Below, piece by piece: positions 1 to 14,100 of a stretch of 64,000 nt of DNA. The notes under the pieces are model-generated. The model saw nothing but the letters and a program-made list of their open reading frames with translations, searched no databases and was not told the origin of the DNA. Location: the NCBI RefSeq assembly GCF_000002865.3, contig NW_001865039.1, positions 2,444,073 to 2,508,072 of the forward strand. The letters are read 5' to 3'. The number at the start of each line of letters is the position of its first letter. The first letter of the stretch is position 1. This stretch comes from Monosiga brevicollis MX1 (lineage: Eukaryota > Opisthokonta > Choanoflagellata > Craspedida > Salpingoecidae). Both the position numbers and the translations under genes were made by a program.

Positions 1-2871
1 TGGTTCAGATCCCGAGGTGCAAACACCAGTTGCCACTTTGTGAAAAACGCAGGGAGGCTGGCGCTGACGACGCAAAAGTCTAGATCTCGCTCAGAGCCGA
101 CCTCTGGGGTCACATAGGTGCGGAACCGATCGGCGCCGTAGATGCTGAGTTGTTCGGTGGACGAAAAGACGCCTGGAGACATGTAATTGGCCATGTGCCC
201 ATAGTGAAGCATGTGGAACTCGGGGAGGCGGTTGTAGCGCAAGTGTCCGTAGCCATAGCCAAGGCTGGGCATGTCGTCCAAGTGATCGGACCAGCGCGAC
301 ATGCCGCTGATGATGCCCATGTGCGTGTCTCGGTAGGCCAGCATGGCTTCGTCGTAACCGTCGGGTAGAGCCCCGGCGAGAACCGTCTCCGGCCAATAGC
401 GAAAATTTGCGTACTCGGCCTCACGGCTCTCAACCATAGACCGATATGGTTGGTCGGTGTTGAGCAGCTTGGCGCTGACAAAGACGGGCTTGCCTTGTTC
501 ATCAAAGACGGTGACGTTGGGCAGTCGTGCAAACAGCTTGGTTTGCATGAGGTGTGCAGCGGCTAGATAAGGCTGCCCATCCCCCAGCCCAGTCTGGTTG
601 AGGAAATTGCCAAATTCCAACAAACCTCGCCAGGACCAAGCTTGCACATCGACGTAAAAGTCTTGATCCTGGCAGGTGTCGTGCTCAGCTGACCCATAAA
701 TGAGGCCAAAGCGCCAATCGCTGGGATCGGTGACGTTGGAGGTGGTGTTCTGTAGCCTGAGTATGTAGTCGGCCACGTGCGTGATGTTCGGTAGGTTGGT
801 CTTGGCCCAATCCATGTTCTGTGAGAGGAGGGCCGTAGTCGTGTAGAGATCCAGGAGGCGACCGTAGTCGGCCAAGCCATCGTTGAACTGACCGGTTGGT
901 GATTCAGGCATGGGGCACGGCGGCTGAGACCAGTTGTAGAGGTTGATAGTGCCGTCGGGGCGCACAAAGGTTTGCATATAATACTGTACGCGAGCTTCGG
1001 CAAGGGCGGGAAAGCCCCACTCGCTGAGGGCGTTGTCAACAGCAAAAGACGTCAGCGGCAGACCCGAGCCACGGTCCACACGCACGCTCCAGTAGTCAAA
1101 GCCAGTCCCGTAATTGGGCAACAGGTCAAGAAAAACCGTCAGGCCCTCAACCAGGGCTCCCATGGCCATGTCCATTTGCCGCAGCTCAGTCGATGGCAAG
1201 GTCACGGCCATCGGGCGCTTGGTGGCCAGTGTGGCTTGCAAGCTCGCATGGTAGACAAGCAGGTACTGGTAGAAGAGGCTCGCCGGAATGGGTTGCGGGG
1301 CATCACTGACGTTTCCCGATTGCTGGTAGTAAGTGGTCGCGTCAGTTTCCATATCGTAGAGGCGAATAAAAAGTTGTGTGCTTCTGTCTGCTAGATCCGC
1401 GGCAAAGGCCACTTGCTCAAAGCCTTGTGGCGTGTTAGGGTTACGGGCACTGGTCATGACGACGCGGTAATAGCCCCCAAACAGCCCGTTTTTGACGACA
1501 GAGTAATTTTGAGGGCGACTCTTGAGATGCGTTAGGGGATCAAATACCACCGAACCTGCGAGGGGCGGAGGCAAGGATTACACCAGACCGAGGATGGGTA
1601 CGGGCGAGGGCAGGGATTCAGCTCTCTCCTGATTTGACTTGGTCGAACATGGGCGAGGAAGCACCTCGATTGCTGGCCTGGAGCCCGTTCTTACCTGGTG
1701 AGGGGAAGCTGAGGTTGGCAGGAAATTCCATGAGATAGTCATCGGCGCGCTTGATACGCCCAACAATGGCGGTCGTCCACTTCATGGTGCTCTTGACAGT
1801 GCCCAGGAGGCCGTAATCGGGGGTGGGGGTCATGTATTTGAGCAATTCCTCCGAGGTGGGCTCTGACGTCTTGGCGAGAATGTCCGTGGCCACCAGATCC
1901 GTGAGACTGCCACTGAGCAGATCGTAATACATCTGGTGCCGAGGGAGAAAAGGCGGCGCCAAGACGGGTTGACATGGATGCATGAGCCATCAGCCAAAAC
2001 GAAACAATCGAGGGAGCGGGAGTGGAACCGCTGTGCCGACAAGCATGACCTGCCCGCCTGCATGCCTCGCAGGACTGGGAGCGGAGCGATGAGGCACCGG
2101 GGCCCGATTTACCTCATCCATGGTGTAGACGGCCTGTTGAATGTCTGAGAGACGACCAACTGTCTGTCGCAACACGAGAGCTTGAGATGGATCGGAGGTG
2201 ACAAAGGCCAGGTAGCCCCATTGGTCTGTTTGGTACTCCAGTACGGCAACCAGGGGCGCGTCGGGACTCAGCAACGTGCCCGGTGCAAGACCGCGAAACT
2301 GCCAGCGATCAAAGACCATCTGCTCGACACTGGCATTGATCGTGGAGCCCTTCCACTGTAGCCGAGCCCAGGTGGCAATTGGGGCTTGCCCGTCCTGGAG
2401 CAGTGCGGGGAGACTGGGTGGACCTTGTGCCGATGCATTCCGAAGGCCCTCAGAGTAGTGCAGGTCCTTCTGCGGGGGAATCTCGTAGGGCAGGTGGATG
2501 GGCGTGACTGGAGGCTTGCCCCCAGCCATCACCCAGGTGTCTGATTTGGCGTCAACCATGTGTGCCGTGCTGGCGGTCGACTTGAGATAGCCGTTGGTGT
2601 TGAAAGCCAGGCATTCTGGGGTACTCTCACAAATAGCACGAAGGGCGGTGGTATTGCACGGGGGCAACTGCTGCACCTCGCCGCAGTTGGTGACAGCCCG
2701 GTAGAGGGTGTAGCTGTTGTTGGCAATGTCCTTGTGCGGGATGACCGTCCATGCAGCACTCCCCCCCGATTTGGGTACCTGAACGGAAATACCCCTAGCC
2801 ACGACGACCACCAGTGCCAGCACAGCCAGGATCCACGGTGCTCGAGCTGATGAGCCCTCCATCGTACCCAT
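1..2871 (-). CDS. Secreted protein, possible six-hairpin glycosidase-like fold (partial at window edge)
   Basis: Exons read as 2871-2113, 1932-1695 and 1555 down to the window edge, with matching splice phases, so the C-terminus lies outside. The first ~28 residues form a signal peptide with a Val/Leu-rich core (ILAVLALVVVVARG), and many N-x-S/T sites follow, so the protein is secreted or lumenal. The body is rich in helix-like segments with repeated aromatic motifs (SEWGFPALAEARVQYYMQ, then DYGRLLDLYTTTALL), which recalls (alpha/alpha)6-barrel glycosidases. I could not match a specific family or identify catalytic acids. Its promoter region is shared, divergently, with the thioredoxin-like gene. 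Another secreted, carbohydrate-type protein lies at 17697-20460. The coding reading is firm; the fold and function are tentative. Confidence 0.6.
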
Positions 2872-3370
2872 TCCGCTGCCAAATCACCTCAAACACCCGT
2901 ACCGAGTGAGCCAGCAAGCAGGCGAACGAGCACGCTGCAATAAATACACTTACACCAACAATAACTCGGTCATAAGTACAAGCTTAACGCCCAACAACGG
3001 GGCACAGCATCTTCAACATCCTCAACATCTTCGACACCTTCGACATCTTTACTTTGATCAGATCCACAGCCCCCTTGTTTTTTAACTTTTTAATTCAATC
3101 GAAAGGGTCAGTGAGTTGCCGCCCCCCCCCGTCCCCGTCCCCGCCTCATCCCGCGCTGGCGCTGGCGCTGGCGGTCGACCGACCGCCCCTGCCTTGTTGT
3201 CTTGGGCTTGAGCCCGTCTTCGGGTTGCCGACCGGCAGATTTTGGCGCTTGGCCTGTTGATGGCCGAATGAAAATGAGACAGAGAGGGGCACGGGTGCTG
3301 TGACTAGACTCATAGGGTTGTGTGCTTGATCGTAGGGTGCCCTGTTCTGCTGGCCGTGTACTTGAGAACC
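2872..3370. other. Divergent intergenic region
   Basis: About 500 bases between two head-to-head genes, presumably holding both promoters. It contains a short imperfect tandem of a 9-base unit (cttcaacat / cttcgacac) at about 3010-3050 and a C-run at 3122-3130. No convincing exon was seen. Confidence 0.5.
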
Positions 3371-4495
3371 ATGTTGGGCAAGCTAGTGATTCTGGCCCTG
3401 GTGGCCTACCTTCCCTTTTTCTTCTTTGAAGGCCAGGGCCTCTTGGTGACGGAGGTGACCAGCGCCAACGCCAATGATGTAGCCAACTCTGACAAGGCCA
3501 CGGTCTTGATGATGTGTACGTGCTATCCCCTCGTTTTCCAACCTCCCCGCTTCTTCGCGCCAGCGTGGTCCGCTGAGCCCTATCGATTGCGGCTTTCAAC
3601 CCGCCTTTTGCTGTGACGTGACGTGACCTAAATCATGTGCCATGTTTCTTAGACACCAACGTGTGCCGATTTTGCAAGTCGGCCATGCCCAGCTATTATC
3701 ATGCAGCCGCGCTGGCCGCGGTAAGCAAACAGCCATCCTTGACCCAGCGTTTGAGCGATATGTGCGGCAAGCGAGCTCTCACTCAAGGGGCACTGCGTTA
3801 GCTTCGCAGCAAAACATACGATATGGCGCGCGTGGACATGGCTGCCAAGCACAACAAGCCTCTTCGTGAGTTCCACAAGGCGTCGCCCAATGGCCCTGGC
3901 GTGCCACGCTGGTACATGCTGCACAAAGGCCAGGTGTCTGAGATCAAGGTTCCAAGCCGCAACGCCGAGGACCTTCTAGTGGCTTTTGATGAGTATGTTT
4001 TTTTGGAGGGGTTGTGGCTGGACATTGTCTTGACTCATTGCACAGGTGTTTGATCTGATCTGTCGGCGTGCCTCCTGCTGCAACAGACACTATGCCGCCA
4101 AGAGCGAGCTTGAGGTCGACTTCCCGGTGATTGCCGAGATGGGCGTCCCCTTTGAATTCGATGACTTGTACGTGTTTGGATTTTTTTGAGAGGGGACGAT
4201 ATCGGATCTTTGGATTTTTTTTCCAATCCTTTAGCTCCTGCCCGTGGTCTGATTACTGGAGTTGGCCCCCGGTGCACCACAGCCCCTCTGCCGCCTTCCG
4301 TTCGTTCTCTTACCGTGGTTACATTTTGGACAATCGTGTTGCGCCTATAGTTGGACGCAAAAGAAGTTGCGCTTGAAGGACCTGTACAAGGCGACCAAGT
4401 CCAACCTGAAGGACATTAGCCAACAGCGCCGTAACGTGGTGGGCGTTTCAGTGGTGGTTGGCTTCCTGGCCGGCTTTGTGTCCTACCTTCTCTAA
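3371..4495 (+). CDS. Membrane-anchored thioredoxin-like protein (TMX-like)
   Basis: Five exons: 3371-3515, 3653-3720, 3802-3992, 4087-4167 and 4351-4495. All phases agree and predict 209 aa. An N-terminal hydrophobic signal (LVILALVAYLPFFFF) is followed by a thioredoxin-like core: a beta strand VLMMYTN running into the redox motif CRFC, then a helix, an ARVDMA strand, and GVPRWYML where the cis-proline strand is expected. A basic segment near residues 165-190 precedes a C-terminal membrane span (VVGVSVVVGFLAGFVSYLL) that ends the protein. This suggests an ER or secretory-pathway thiol oxidoreductase held by its tail, as in the TMX family. CRFC is an uncommon active-site sequence. Redox activity is inferred, not shown. 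Confidence 0.7.
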
Positions 4496-4957
4496 GGGGT
4501 TTCTCTGTGGAGAGCGCTCTATGCCTCGAAATGCCACCAAATACCCCCAAAACTCCTGTCTAGCCCATGTCTTGCTCTGATTGACATTTCGCTGATACGC
4601 GTTTCCAAATTTTCTGCGCGGTCGGTCTGGTGTCCTCACAGCCACTTTTCGATGTGCTTTTTGCAAAGAATGTGCGACCACAAACGAGGGTAAGCAGTGT
4701 CGACGGGATCAATTAATACCCAGAGGTATAATGCTTTCAGCTACATCAGATGTATACAATGAGGTTTCACATAAGTCATTAGGACGACGGGCTATGTAGC
4801 CTTTGTATTTGTGGTTGCCGAGCGATAGCTGGGCAGGCGGTCCACAGGGGTACTCTCGGCATTTGCTGGCGGCAATCCACCTGTTAATCAAACGGTGCAA
4901 AAGAAAACAGATGGCATGAACAAGCGGCAAGGAAGGTCCTTTGGAACAAGCGACTGG
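4496..4957. other. Convergent 3' intergenic region
   Basis: Lies between the 3' ends of the thioredoxin-like gene (+) and the PH-domain gene (-). No coding signal or repeat of note. Confidence 0.5.
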
Positions 4958-5269
4958 CTACAAACCTCGGAGGATGACGAGCCAGCGAAGCTGCGTGGCC
5001 TGATCATCAAACAAAATGTAGTGGCTGCCCGCGGGACTTGAAAAGGAGGCACCAAAGCGCTCTTCCTTGTTGTAGGTCTGTACGTGAGTGAGCTGACCCA
5101 GAAGAAGCAGCTCTTCATCCGCCAGTGTGGCAAAGGACTCCTTCACGTGCAGGTACATTCGATCAACGACCAAGCAACGACGAGCCCAGCCTCCGCGCAG
5201 ATAGCCCAGCCAGTAACTGGCCTCCACCTCAAACGAGGCAACGGCCGTGGCGCTGCTCATGTTAGCCAA
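4958..5269 (-). CDS. Small PH-domain protein
   Basis: Single-exon frame of 103 aa. After about 18 residues it reads like a pleckstrin-homology domain: SYWLGYLRGGWARRCLVVD matches the first two strands (W-x-G-x-L then R-x-C-x-V). A charged loop with LLLLGQLTHV follows, then the strand HYILFDDQ, and a C-terminal helix with the near-invariant Trp in QLRWLVILRGL. The protein is essentially only this domain, so membrane phosphoinositide or protein binding is the likely job. The partner is unknown. An extra upstream exon cannot be excluded. Confidence 0.55.
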   Translation of the reverse strand: MANMSSATAVASFEVEASYWLGYLRGGWARRCLVVDRMYLHVKESFATLADEELLLLGQLTHVQTYNKEERFGASFSSPAGSHYILFDDQATQLRWLVILRGL

Positions 5270-5410
5270 TCCGGTTCAGCCACCTCGTCTAGCTGTCTCG
5301 AACAACAGACCCCGATAACCGTCAATCAGAACACCCGCAACACCAAACCAAGTGCACACCATCCAGAGCTTCCGCCCCGCGCAGCTGGAGACCTTGAACT
5401 TGTAAAATAC

Positions 5411-5426
5411 TCTGTCTCTCTCTCTC

Positions 5427-5461
<35 letters not shown>

Positions 5462-5522
5462 TTCAGCTTGACGCTGTTTCGTCGTGTACATGTAGCGCTT
5501 TATTTCTCTCTCTCTCTCTCTT
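5411..5522. repeat. (CT)n tracts upstream of DSCC1
   Basis: Two pyrimidine microsatellites, mostly CT, at 5411-5459 and about 5504-5522. They lie 220-330 bases before the DSCC1 start, and the pyrimidines are on the sense strand of that gene. Confidence 0.9.
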
Positions 5523-5741
5523 CTCCCTTGTGTCTTTGCTCTTTATTTCTCACTTGTTGTCAGCAATTTTGCTTCATCTTCTCGACCGTTACAAAAGAAA
5601 AAAAAAACGCGACTGGCGCTGGCGCAGCAGCGTGTGACCGGGTGGTGTGGGAAGAAGAGTTGGAACGGGCGGGCTTTGATTTGTCGTATTTGTGGTGGTC
5701 CTTTTTGCAGCGCTACTTTTTCTTGAGTGAGACCACGTGCG

Positions 5742-8141
5742 ATGGCTGAGGCTCCAGCGGCCGCTCCGTCGCGCCTGGTCACGCCCTTGGTGTTTGGCGA
5801 GACCTTTGGCGCCAATGACATCTCCCTCTGGCAGCTCGATGACCATCTGGCCCAACAGATTGACGCGGGTGCCCCGTACGTACAGCTCGGACGGGGATCC
5901 GACCAAACCAGCTCAGGCCTTTTTGCGCTTGGCTTTGCCCCCTTGGACTGATCCTGCTTGCAATGCTTGCTGCCTTGACAACCCGTGGTCTTTCTTAGGC
6001 TGGAGATCAAGGCTGGGACCGAGAACGCAGGCGCCGTCTTGTGCAGCACCGATGCCACCTACACGATCAAAATCGCCGACGTCACGGATGCTCACTATTT
6101 TGTACAGCCCGAAGAGGTACCGCCGACCGTCATGCCACAAGCCTGACAGTGCTCTTGGCTTCGACCCAGCCAGATGGCTTCTCTTGCAGCTGATCTCCCC
6201 CTTTCTTTTACTGCCAACCAGGGAACGAAGGACCCCCTCGTCTTCTCTGATGAGCCTCGTCACATTCGTGGCAACGTGTCTAGCTATTTTGAAGTAAGCT
6301 TCATGTCGTGCGTGTTTCGCATGACGGACAAGCGCCGTACCAATGGCATGGACACGTGTCGCCCGATGGCTTTGGTGCTCTGCCTCGCCACAACTCTCAG
6401 ATGCAGCCCGGCAAATTGCTTGTTGATTTCCGCACATTTGGCAATTGTAGCTTCACCGCACTGCCCCCAGTTCGGAGCAGCTCATGCGATTGCTACGTCC
6501 TCAACCCTATACCGGCCCCACAGCAGACCTTGCATCCATTGGGGTATGTACCTGTAGATGAGGGAGGAGGGGCTTGTTTCTTCACGATTGATCTTGGGCC
6601 TGATGCCCAACTGGACGACTGCTCTCTTGAATGGCTTCTCTAGATATCAAGTGCGGCGCTTCGCCAAAGTCTACTCGCCAGTGCAACAGAAATTGATCAG
6701 CTTCTCCGACTTCATGACGTTGTTGAGCACGATGGTGCGTGTGGACCTGCTCGCGCTGAACTGACCACGCACACGCCACCACCTCACGCCGCCCTATGTC
6801 ACCATGCATAGGACGTGCATTCCTCCTCGAACCTTCTTATGCCCGCGAGGTGTTGGACCACATCCTCACGACTGCCGCAGCCGAGGTCAGTCTATTGACT
6901 GCAACCTGCCTTACATGCCCCCCCCCCTTGTTGTCGGGTCTCTTGTCAATGCACTGCTCATCTGTATGCGTTTGTCCCTGGTTACTTTTAAACAAAGGAT
7001 TTGGAGTTGACACAGCTACCTTTGAATGTGGTAGCCGGCAAGCTTGTCGAGTTTGACGTTCCTCACTTTGCCGTGCGCGGTGTCCTTCATGCTCATGGCG
7101 AAGATCTCGGTAAGGCCCCCGCTGCGCCCAAAGTGGCCAAACGTATCCTTGCGCGCTTTCTCAACCTTCCGCGGCTCGAGCACAGGTGATGGTCTTTTCA
7201 AAGTGGATCCAATCAAAGTCTGTCGCACCCGTGCCATTGAAATTTTCGTCGCGACCGACAACCCGGTAAGGCCTGTTTGTTCTTCTCAGTTGCGTCCACG
7301 ATCGAGGTCAGCCTGCAGCTTTTCGCAATTTGATCTGCACCTTGTGTTCGGGGCGGTCATAGGACTGGCAACTCTCATCCTTCCTCAATACTTGGCAAAA
7401 CCTGGCTGGGGATGAATGTCCCGTGGATGTATCCATGCTTGGGGTGCGCGGCACAACGCAAACCTCGCTTGTTCATGGCACCAGTGCGGTGCTGAGTATC
7501 CCCATTCTGAACTGGTCAAGTGCTGACCGAATGCGGCGCATGCGCGTGTGCATGTGCGCATTTGTGTAGGGCTTGGCGCTCGTCTCCGAGCGGGCCGTCA
7601 CAACTGGAGACGAGGACAACCGCATTATTACATACTTTCCAGGTATGTTTGAACAGGAGCCTTCCCTGATGAGCGTCTTCTTCCTCCCCTGTGCCCTCCG
7701 AACAGCATCTTGGCTGTCGATGGCGCGTGATTTATGCACACCTTGATGCCATTGGGTCGTACCTGTCATGCAGAATCCGAGCTGCCCCAGCAAGTCAAAG
7801 CTCGTTTCCAAGCCTTGTTTCGCCAACAACCCATTTGGACAGACGCTGAAATTCGCCCCTATCTCACGTTCGTACACCTCACCGATCGCTCAATTTCTTT
7901 GATTCAAGGGATCCACACACACACACACACGCGCGCACACACGCGCATACCTTTCCTTTCTTCCCTCCTGGGTTCTTTTTTTCTTTCCCCTCGCTCTGTG
8001 CACGATGTTCTCCTGATATCTTTGCTGTCCTCCTCGATCGACAGACCACTTTCAACCAAGTACCAAACTGTGGAGCAAATGCTACTCCAGCATGCACGCC
8101 TGTTTACGCGCAAAGGCGTCAAGCTCTACAACGCCAAGTAG
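5742..8141 (+). CDS. DSCC1: Sister chromatid cohesion protein DCC1 (Ctf18-RFC subunit)
   Basis: Thirteen exons with consistent phases: 5742-5875, 5999-6116, 6222-6293, 6333-6355, 6471-6543, 6644-6734, 6812-6885, 6998-7109, 7186-7265, 7363-7443, 7570-7642, 7774-7867, 8045-8141. They predict 373 aa, close to the family's roughly 390. Family landmarks are clear: the N-terminal LWQLDDHLAQQIDAG and AVLCSTDATYTIKIAD strands, RPQPYTGP in the middle, winged-helix segments (GDGLFKVDPIKVCRTRA, DWQLSSFLNTWQNLAG) and the C-terminal TVEQMLLQHARLF...GVKLYNAK. DCC1 joins Ctf8 and Ctf18 to form the alternative clamp loader that acts in cohesion establishment and replication checkpoints in the nucleus. The 39-base intron and 23-base exon near 6294-6355 are unusually small. 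Confidence 0.88.
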
Positions 8142-8591
8142 CCGAAACCAGATCACATGCTTTCATCATCAAACAGCAAAAAAGAAAAAAAAATCGAGAG
8201 ATCAACAGAAATAAAATACTTTTCCAAACTCGAGTTCCCCAGTCTCTGCAGAGATCGGGGGCGTTCTTTTGTTATTTTGCTTGTACCACTTGAACCGACC
8301 GCCGAGTCAGACGGCAGCGCTCTCCCTCCCTCCTCCCTCCACCCTCCTCCCTCCTCTCCCTTTCTCTCTCTTTCTGTCGTCACAGTTTTCCTTGACCAGG
8401 GAGGTCTGTCAACGAGTGCCCTTGAGCGTCTTCGAACCAAGAAAAAGGTGCACTCGTACCCGTCCCCTCGGGCTGTTGCCTCTTGGGTCTGTGGTCGCAG
8501 TGATTGATCGGATCTGCCGCGTTTGCTGTCACCGTGATCCAGCAGGCCCCCCCCCCCCCCCCCCCCTTTGGGCAAACGCACATGCGGCACC
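8142..8591. other. Intergenic region with pyrimidine and poly-C tracts
   Basis: Between DSCC1 and the MAP kinase. It holds a CT/CCT-rich stretch at about 8330-8378 and a run of 20 C at 8547-8566 ending 25 bases before the kinase start codon. No exon seen. Confidence 0.6.
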
Positions 8592-10526
<1,935 letters not shown>

Positions 10527-11185
10527 GCACTTGCGCACCTGCGCAGATGGGGTGCTGTTCAAGCAGCACGAGCTCCCTTGATCCCGTGCATAGCGCGCAC
10601 CTGGGTGCTTCCGCCACTATTCATGCAACATACTTGCTCTCTGTCAATTAGGCTGCGAACCATGATCTTTGACACGGCCCAGATGATTCATCTGAGTAGT
10701 GCTTGAAGTGCAAGGCCGGCTTGTGCACAACCCAGAGCCCACCCTCGTCATGGTGTGCCATCGAAACAATTTGTTGGAATAGAGGTGACTCTGTACGCAT
10801 CTTTTCGCTTGAATCGCTCTTGCCGCTGAGCGCATGTGGCTCGTGGACGCCAACTCAACGCAACGGACAGCGGCCTTGCAAGCAAAGGCACTCCACCCTG
10901 TCTATTTGTGCAATGTTGAAATTGATCGACTTGTGAAACACCGACTGTTTCAGCACCCGGGGAAAGAATGCTCCGATCAACGTTGGCACATGCTATGAAA
11001 GATGAAATTCGATTTCTCAGCCACATCAAGCCCAGTGGCCACAGGGAACAAGAACGGATCCTAAAGAGAGGATGATGCAAATCTGAACTGGGCGCGCTCG
11101 GTGCAGCTCTTCACACAGTGGATCCATCTAAACGCAAGAACAAAAGGAAGACGCGCTTGTGCGCGCACGCAGGCAAGGGCCCGCC
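10527..11185. other. Convergent intergenic region
   Basis: 660 bases between the 3' ends of the MAP kinase (+) and COPG (-). Only unlikely short frames are present. No repeat or RNA gene was recognised. Confidence 0.5.
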
Positions 11186-14100
11186 TTACTCAATGCACGA
11201 GAGCACCAGCTGGGACAGCTCCTCCGAGGGAGCACGCACGCAAAGATTCATGGAGACATGCTCATCAAAGGCCAGGCGCGCCCGTGCCAAAACCTCCTGA
11301 CCGCCCACATACATGCCAGCCATAAAGAGTTCGTGACGGTTCTTGCCCTCCTTGACGGTTGAGGAGCGCTCGCACGCGCTGAGACCCAGGAGCTTGAGCA
11401 CCTGATCCACGGCCTCTTGCAGGTTTGTCATGCTAGTGAGCTCAAAAACGTCCTCTGACTCGCCGCCCTTGTCTTCAAGAGCCTGCCAGGCCTGGGCGAA
11501 ATTGGGACGAGTGACAGGTGACACGTAGTCGGCAAAGCCGAGCTCAATCTCCTCCAGCTCATACTTGTCGGGGTAGCCCTCGGGATCCTCCTCGCCGGTC
11601 TCGGGATCACAATCCTTGACCACAAAGTCCAGCGTTGTCTCAAAGGTCTGAGATGCAATGCTAGCATCCAAGGGGAAGGCAACGTATGCACTCGCGGGCT
11701 TGTCGTACATCACCTTGGGCGCCGGCACAATTACCACATCATCCTCGTCAATCTCTTGTTCGCCACCCTCCATAATTACGGTGCATTGCTCCAAGATCTG
11801 ATCATTGAGCGTATTGGTAATGTTGAACTCGAATACCACGTGCGACTGGTAAACGTGTTTGTACGCCTTGACCACATATTCGGTCTCGGCCTCTGTAAGT
11901 TGGGTGGGAGGCGACGACTTGAAGAGTGGGCCGAGGTTGAGCTGCGCAAGCTCCGGCACTGCGGCCAAACGCGCCTCGTTCTCTGCCCGCTGCTCCTGTG
12001 CGTTGCTGTTGGTAGAAGCAGCAAGCTCGGCTAAACGAAAGCAAAAGTTTTGGTCATGATGAGTGAGCCAGTTCAGAAAGCAAGCGGACGACAACCAATT
12101 ATCTTGCTCAAAAGGGCCAGGCCACTCACGTTCAACGGGGTCAAACATGTCATCAAGGGCTGATTTCTCCGTGGTGTCCACCTCGACAGGAACGGCATTA
12201 ATGTCAAAGGGCTGATCACGCGGCTCGGCCACGTATTCCTTGAGTGCACGCTCCAGGGAGGAGAGCGACAACGGCAGTTCTGTACATGAAGGGCAGAGCA
12301 AGGCATGGTGAAAATCACATCTGTGTACATCACAGCCTCACAGTGCACTGCAGCCTCGGGGCGGCCCAGTCTCTGCAACGTACGGTTCATGAAAGCGGCG
12401 CCCTCGTTGCCCTCGAGCAACGTCAAAGCCAAGGTCACGCGATCGCGCACTTCATCGTCCGTGTCCATGAGGCAGCTATGAAGAGGGCGGATCAGGATGA
12501 AGAGGTGAACGGAAACGGTGCAATCTGTTTGCAATGACTGGCTCATAGACGACTGTCAACCACGGGCTTTGAGTTCTTTCATGTTTTTCTCAGAGAGGAT
12601 AATCAAGATGATGATTGGAAGCACCTCGCCCCCTGCCTGCCTCGAACACAGCCATCGACAGAGTTTACATGGACTTGGGCCTGGCCCAGCAACCCTTCTT
12701 CAAGTTTGATGAAGACGCCGTACATACCGTCGCAAGAGCACAATGATAGAGGGGCGAAGAGACTCGCAGTGAGAGCCAAACTTGGACAGAGCATCGACGG
12801 CCGCCGCGCGAACGATCGAGCTCTCAAGGATGAGTCGGTTATAGATGAAGCGGATGTACTTGGAAGGCGACGGCGTCGAAGGGCCACGCTCGCCCAGCAT
12901 GTGCAAGATGGTTGTCAAGAGGGCAGAGTGTTCGCAGTCCTCAATGTACTCGCAGAGCTGAGCCAGACCGGCCTCCTTGGCCTCGGGAATGTGCTCGATA
13001 ATGCCACTGATGGCCGCAACAATGGCCTTTTTATAATCATAGCCGCCCTCGTCGCGCAGAGCACCAGCAAGGAAGCTCATCATGACGGGATACTTTTGCG
13101 GGTACTTGAGACAGAGGGAGCGAATGGCCTCAACCACGACAATCTTAAACTCGTCGCTAATCTCGTTCATGAAAGAGGTGATTTGCTTCATGAGACGATC
13201 AACGCTTGCCTCGTTGCCGATCTAGGTCAGCACAGGGGGTCGCAGTGTCCAAACATAGTGCAGCCGAACGAATGAGCAACCACCGAGCAAGAACAATCAA
13301 TCACAGAGTCAGCGGCAGCATAGCAGAGCGACACAACACCATGACCCCGACTCAGGAAGAAGGTGTCCAGATGAACGATAGATTGAGAGAGAAAAAAAGA
13401 GACAGAGAGGGATTACCTTGAGCAGCGTAGTGATGGCCAAAGTGGCAACTGAGCGGTTTGAGTCGGTAATGAGGTTTTCCATGTCCAAGACACAGGTCTT
13501 GACCGCGTTGGGATGGCTGATGGAAACCTTGTTCAGGGAGCGCACGGCGGCGAAGCGCAGGACTGGGCGGGGCGAGCTGAGGAAGAGCTGCAGGACTGAC
13601 ACAGCCGGTGCCAGCTGGCGAGCAGTCACGTTCTTCAGATTCACAATGGCGCGAGCTGCCTCATACACCACCATCTCGCTCTTGTTACGCAGGCATGACT
13701 CGAGAAAGTCATGCAGGTCATCGTGGTTTGCATCCGGATCTGCCTCAATCACCTTGAGGGAATAGCGAATCAACTGACAGGTAGCAAAGGGCGACGAGAG
13801 ATGCTTTTTGATCTGCGTGGCCACAAGCTTTTGCACGGCCAGACGATCTTTGGCCTTGATATGGTAGAGCAGACCCAGTGCGTGATACTGGGACATAGCA
13901 GAGTTGTTGCTGGCCGCTTGCTGCACTTCGTTGACCCAACGCTTGACCACGTCGTGGCCCTTGTTAAGCAGGTGAAGGGAGGAAACGAGCGCTCCACTGG
14001 ACACTGATGGGTTGCGGTCCACAATAGCCTGCTTCAGGAAACGCTCAAGGCTTTGAAGGGTTGTGTTCTGTCCACAGGATGCGCCATGCACATGACAAAC

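Noticed and set aside
563-1045. A 160-residue minus-strand frame.
   Set aside because: It is an out-of-frame shadow. The true frame of the secreted protein runs uninterrupted from 1555 to the edge.
972-1394. Plus-strand 140-residue frame opposite the first gene.
   Set aside because: Antisense shadow with no family resemblance or splice support.
7110-7185. Apparent frameshift in DSCC1, because one frame reads on through GKAPAAPKVAKRILARF.
   Set aside because: A 76-base intron with gtaagg and gcacag borders joins GEDL to GDGLFKVD in frame and matches the family, so no frameshift is needed.
12244-13275. Plus-strand frames of 97-189 residues.
   Set aside because: Antisense to conserved COPG exons.
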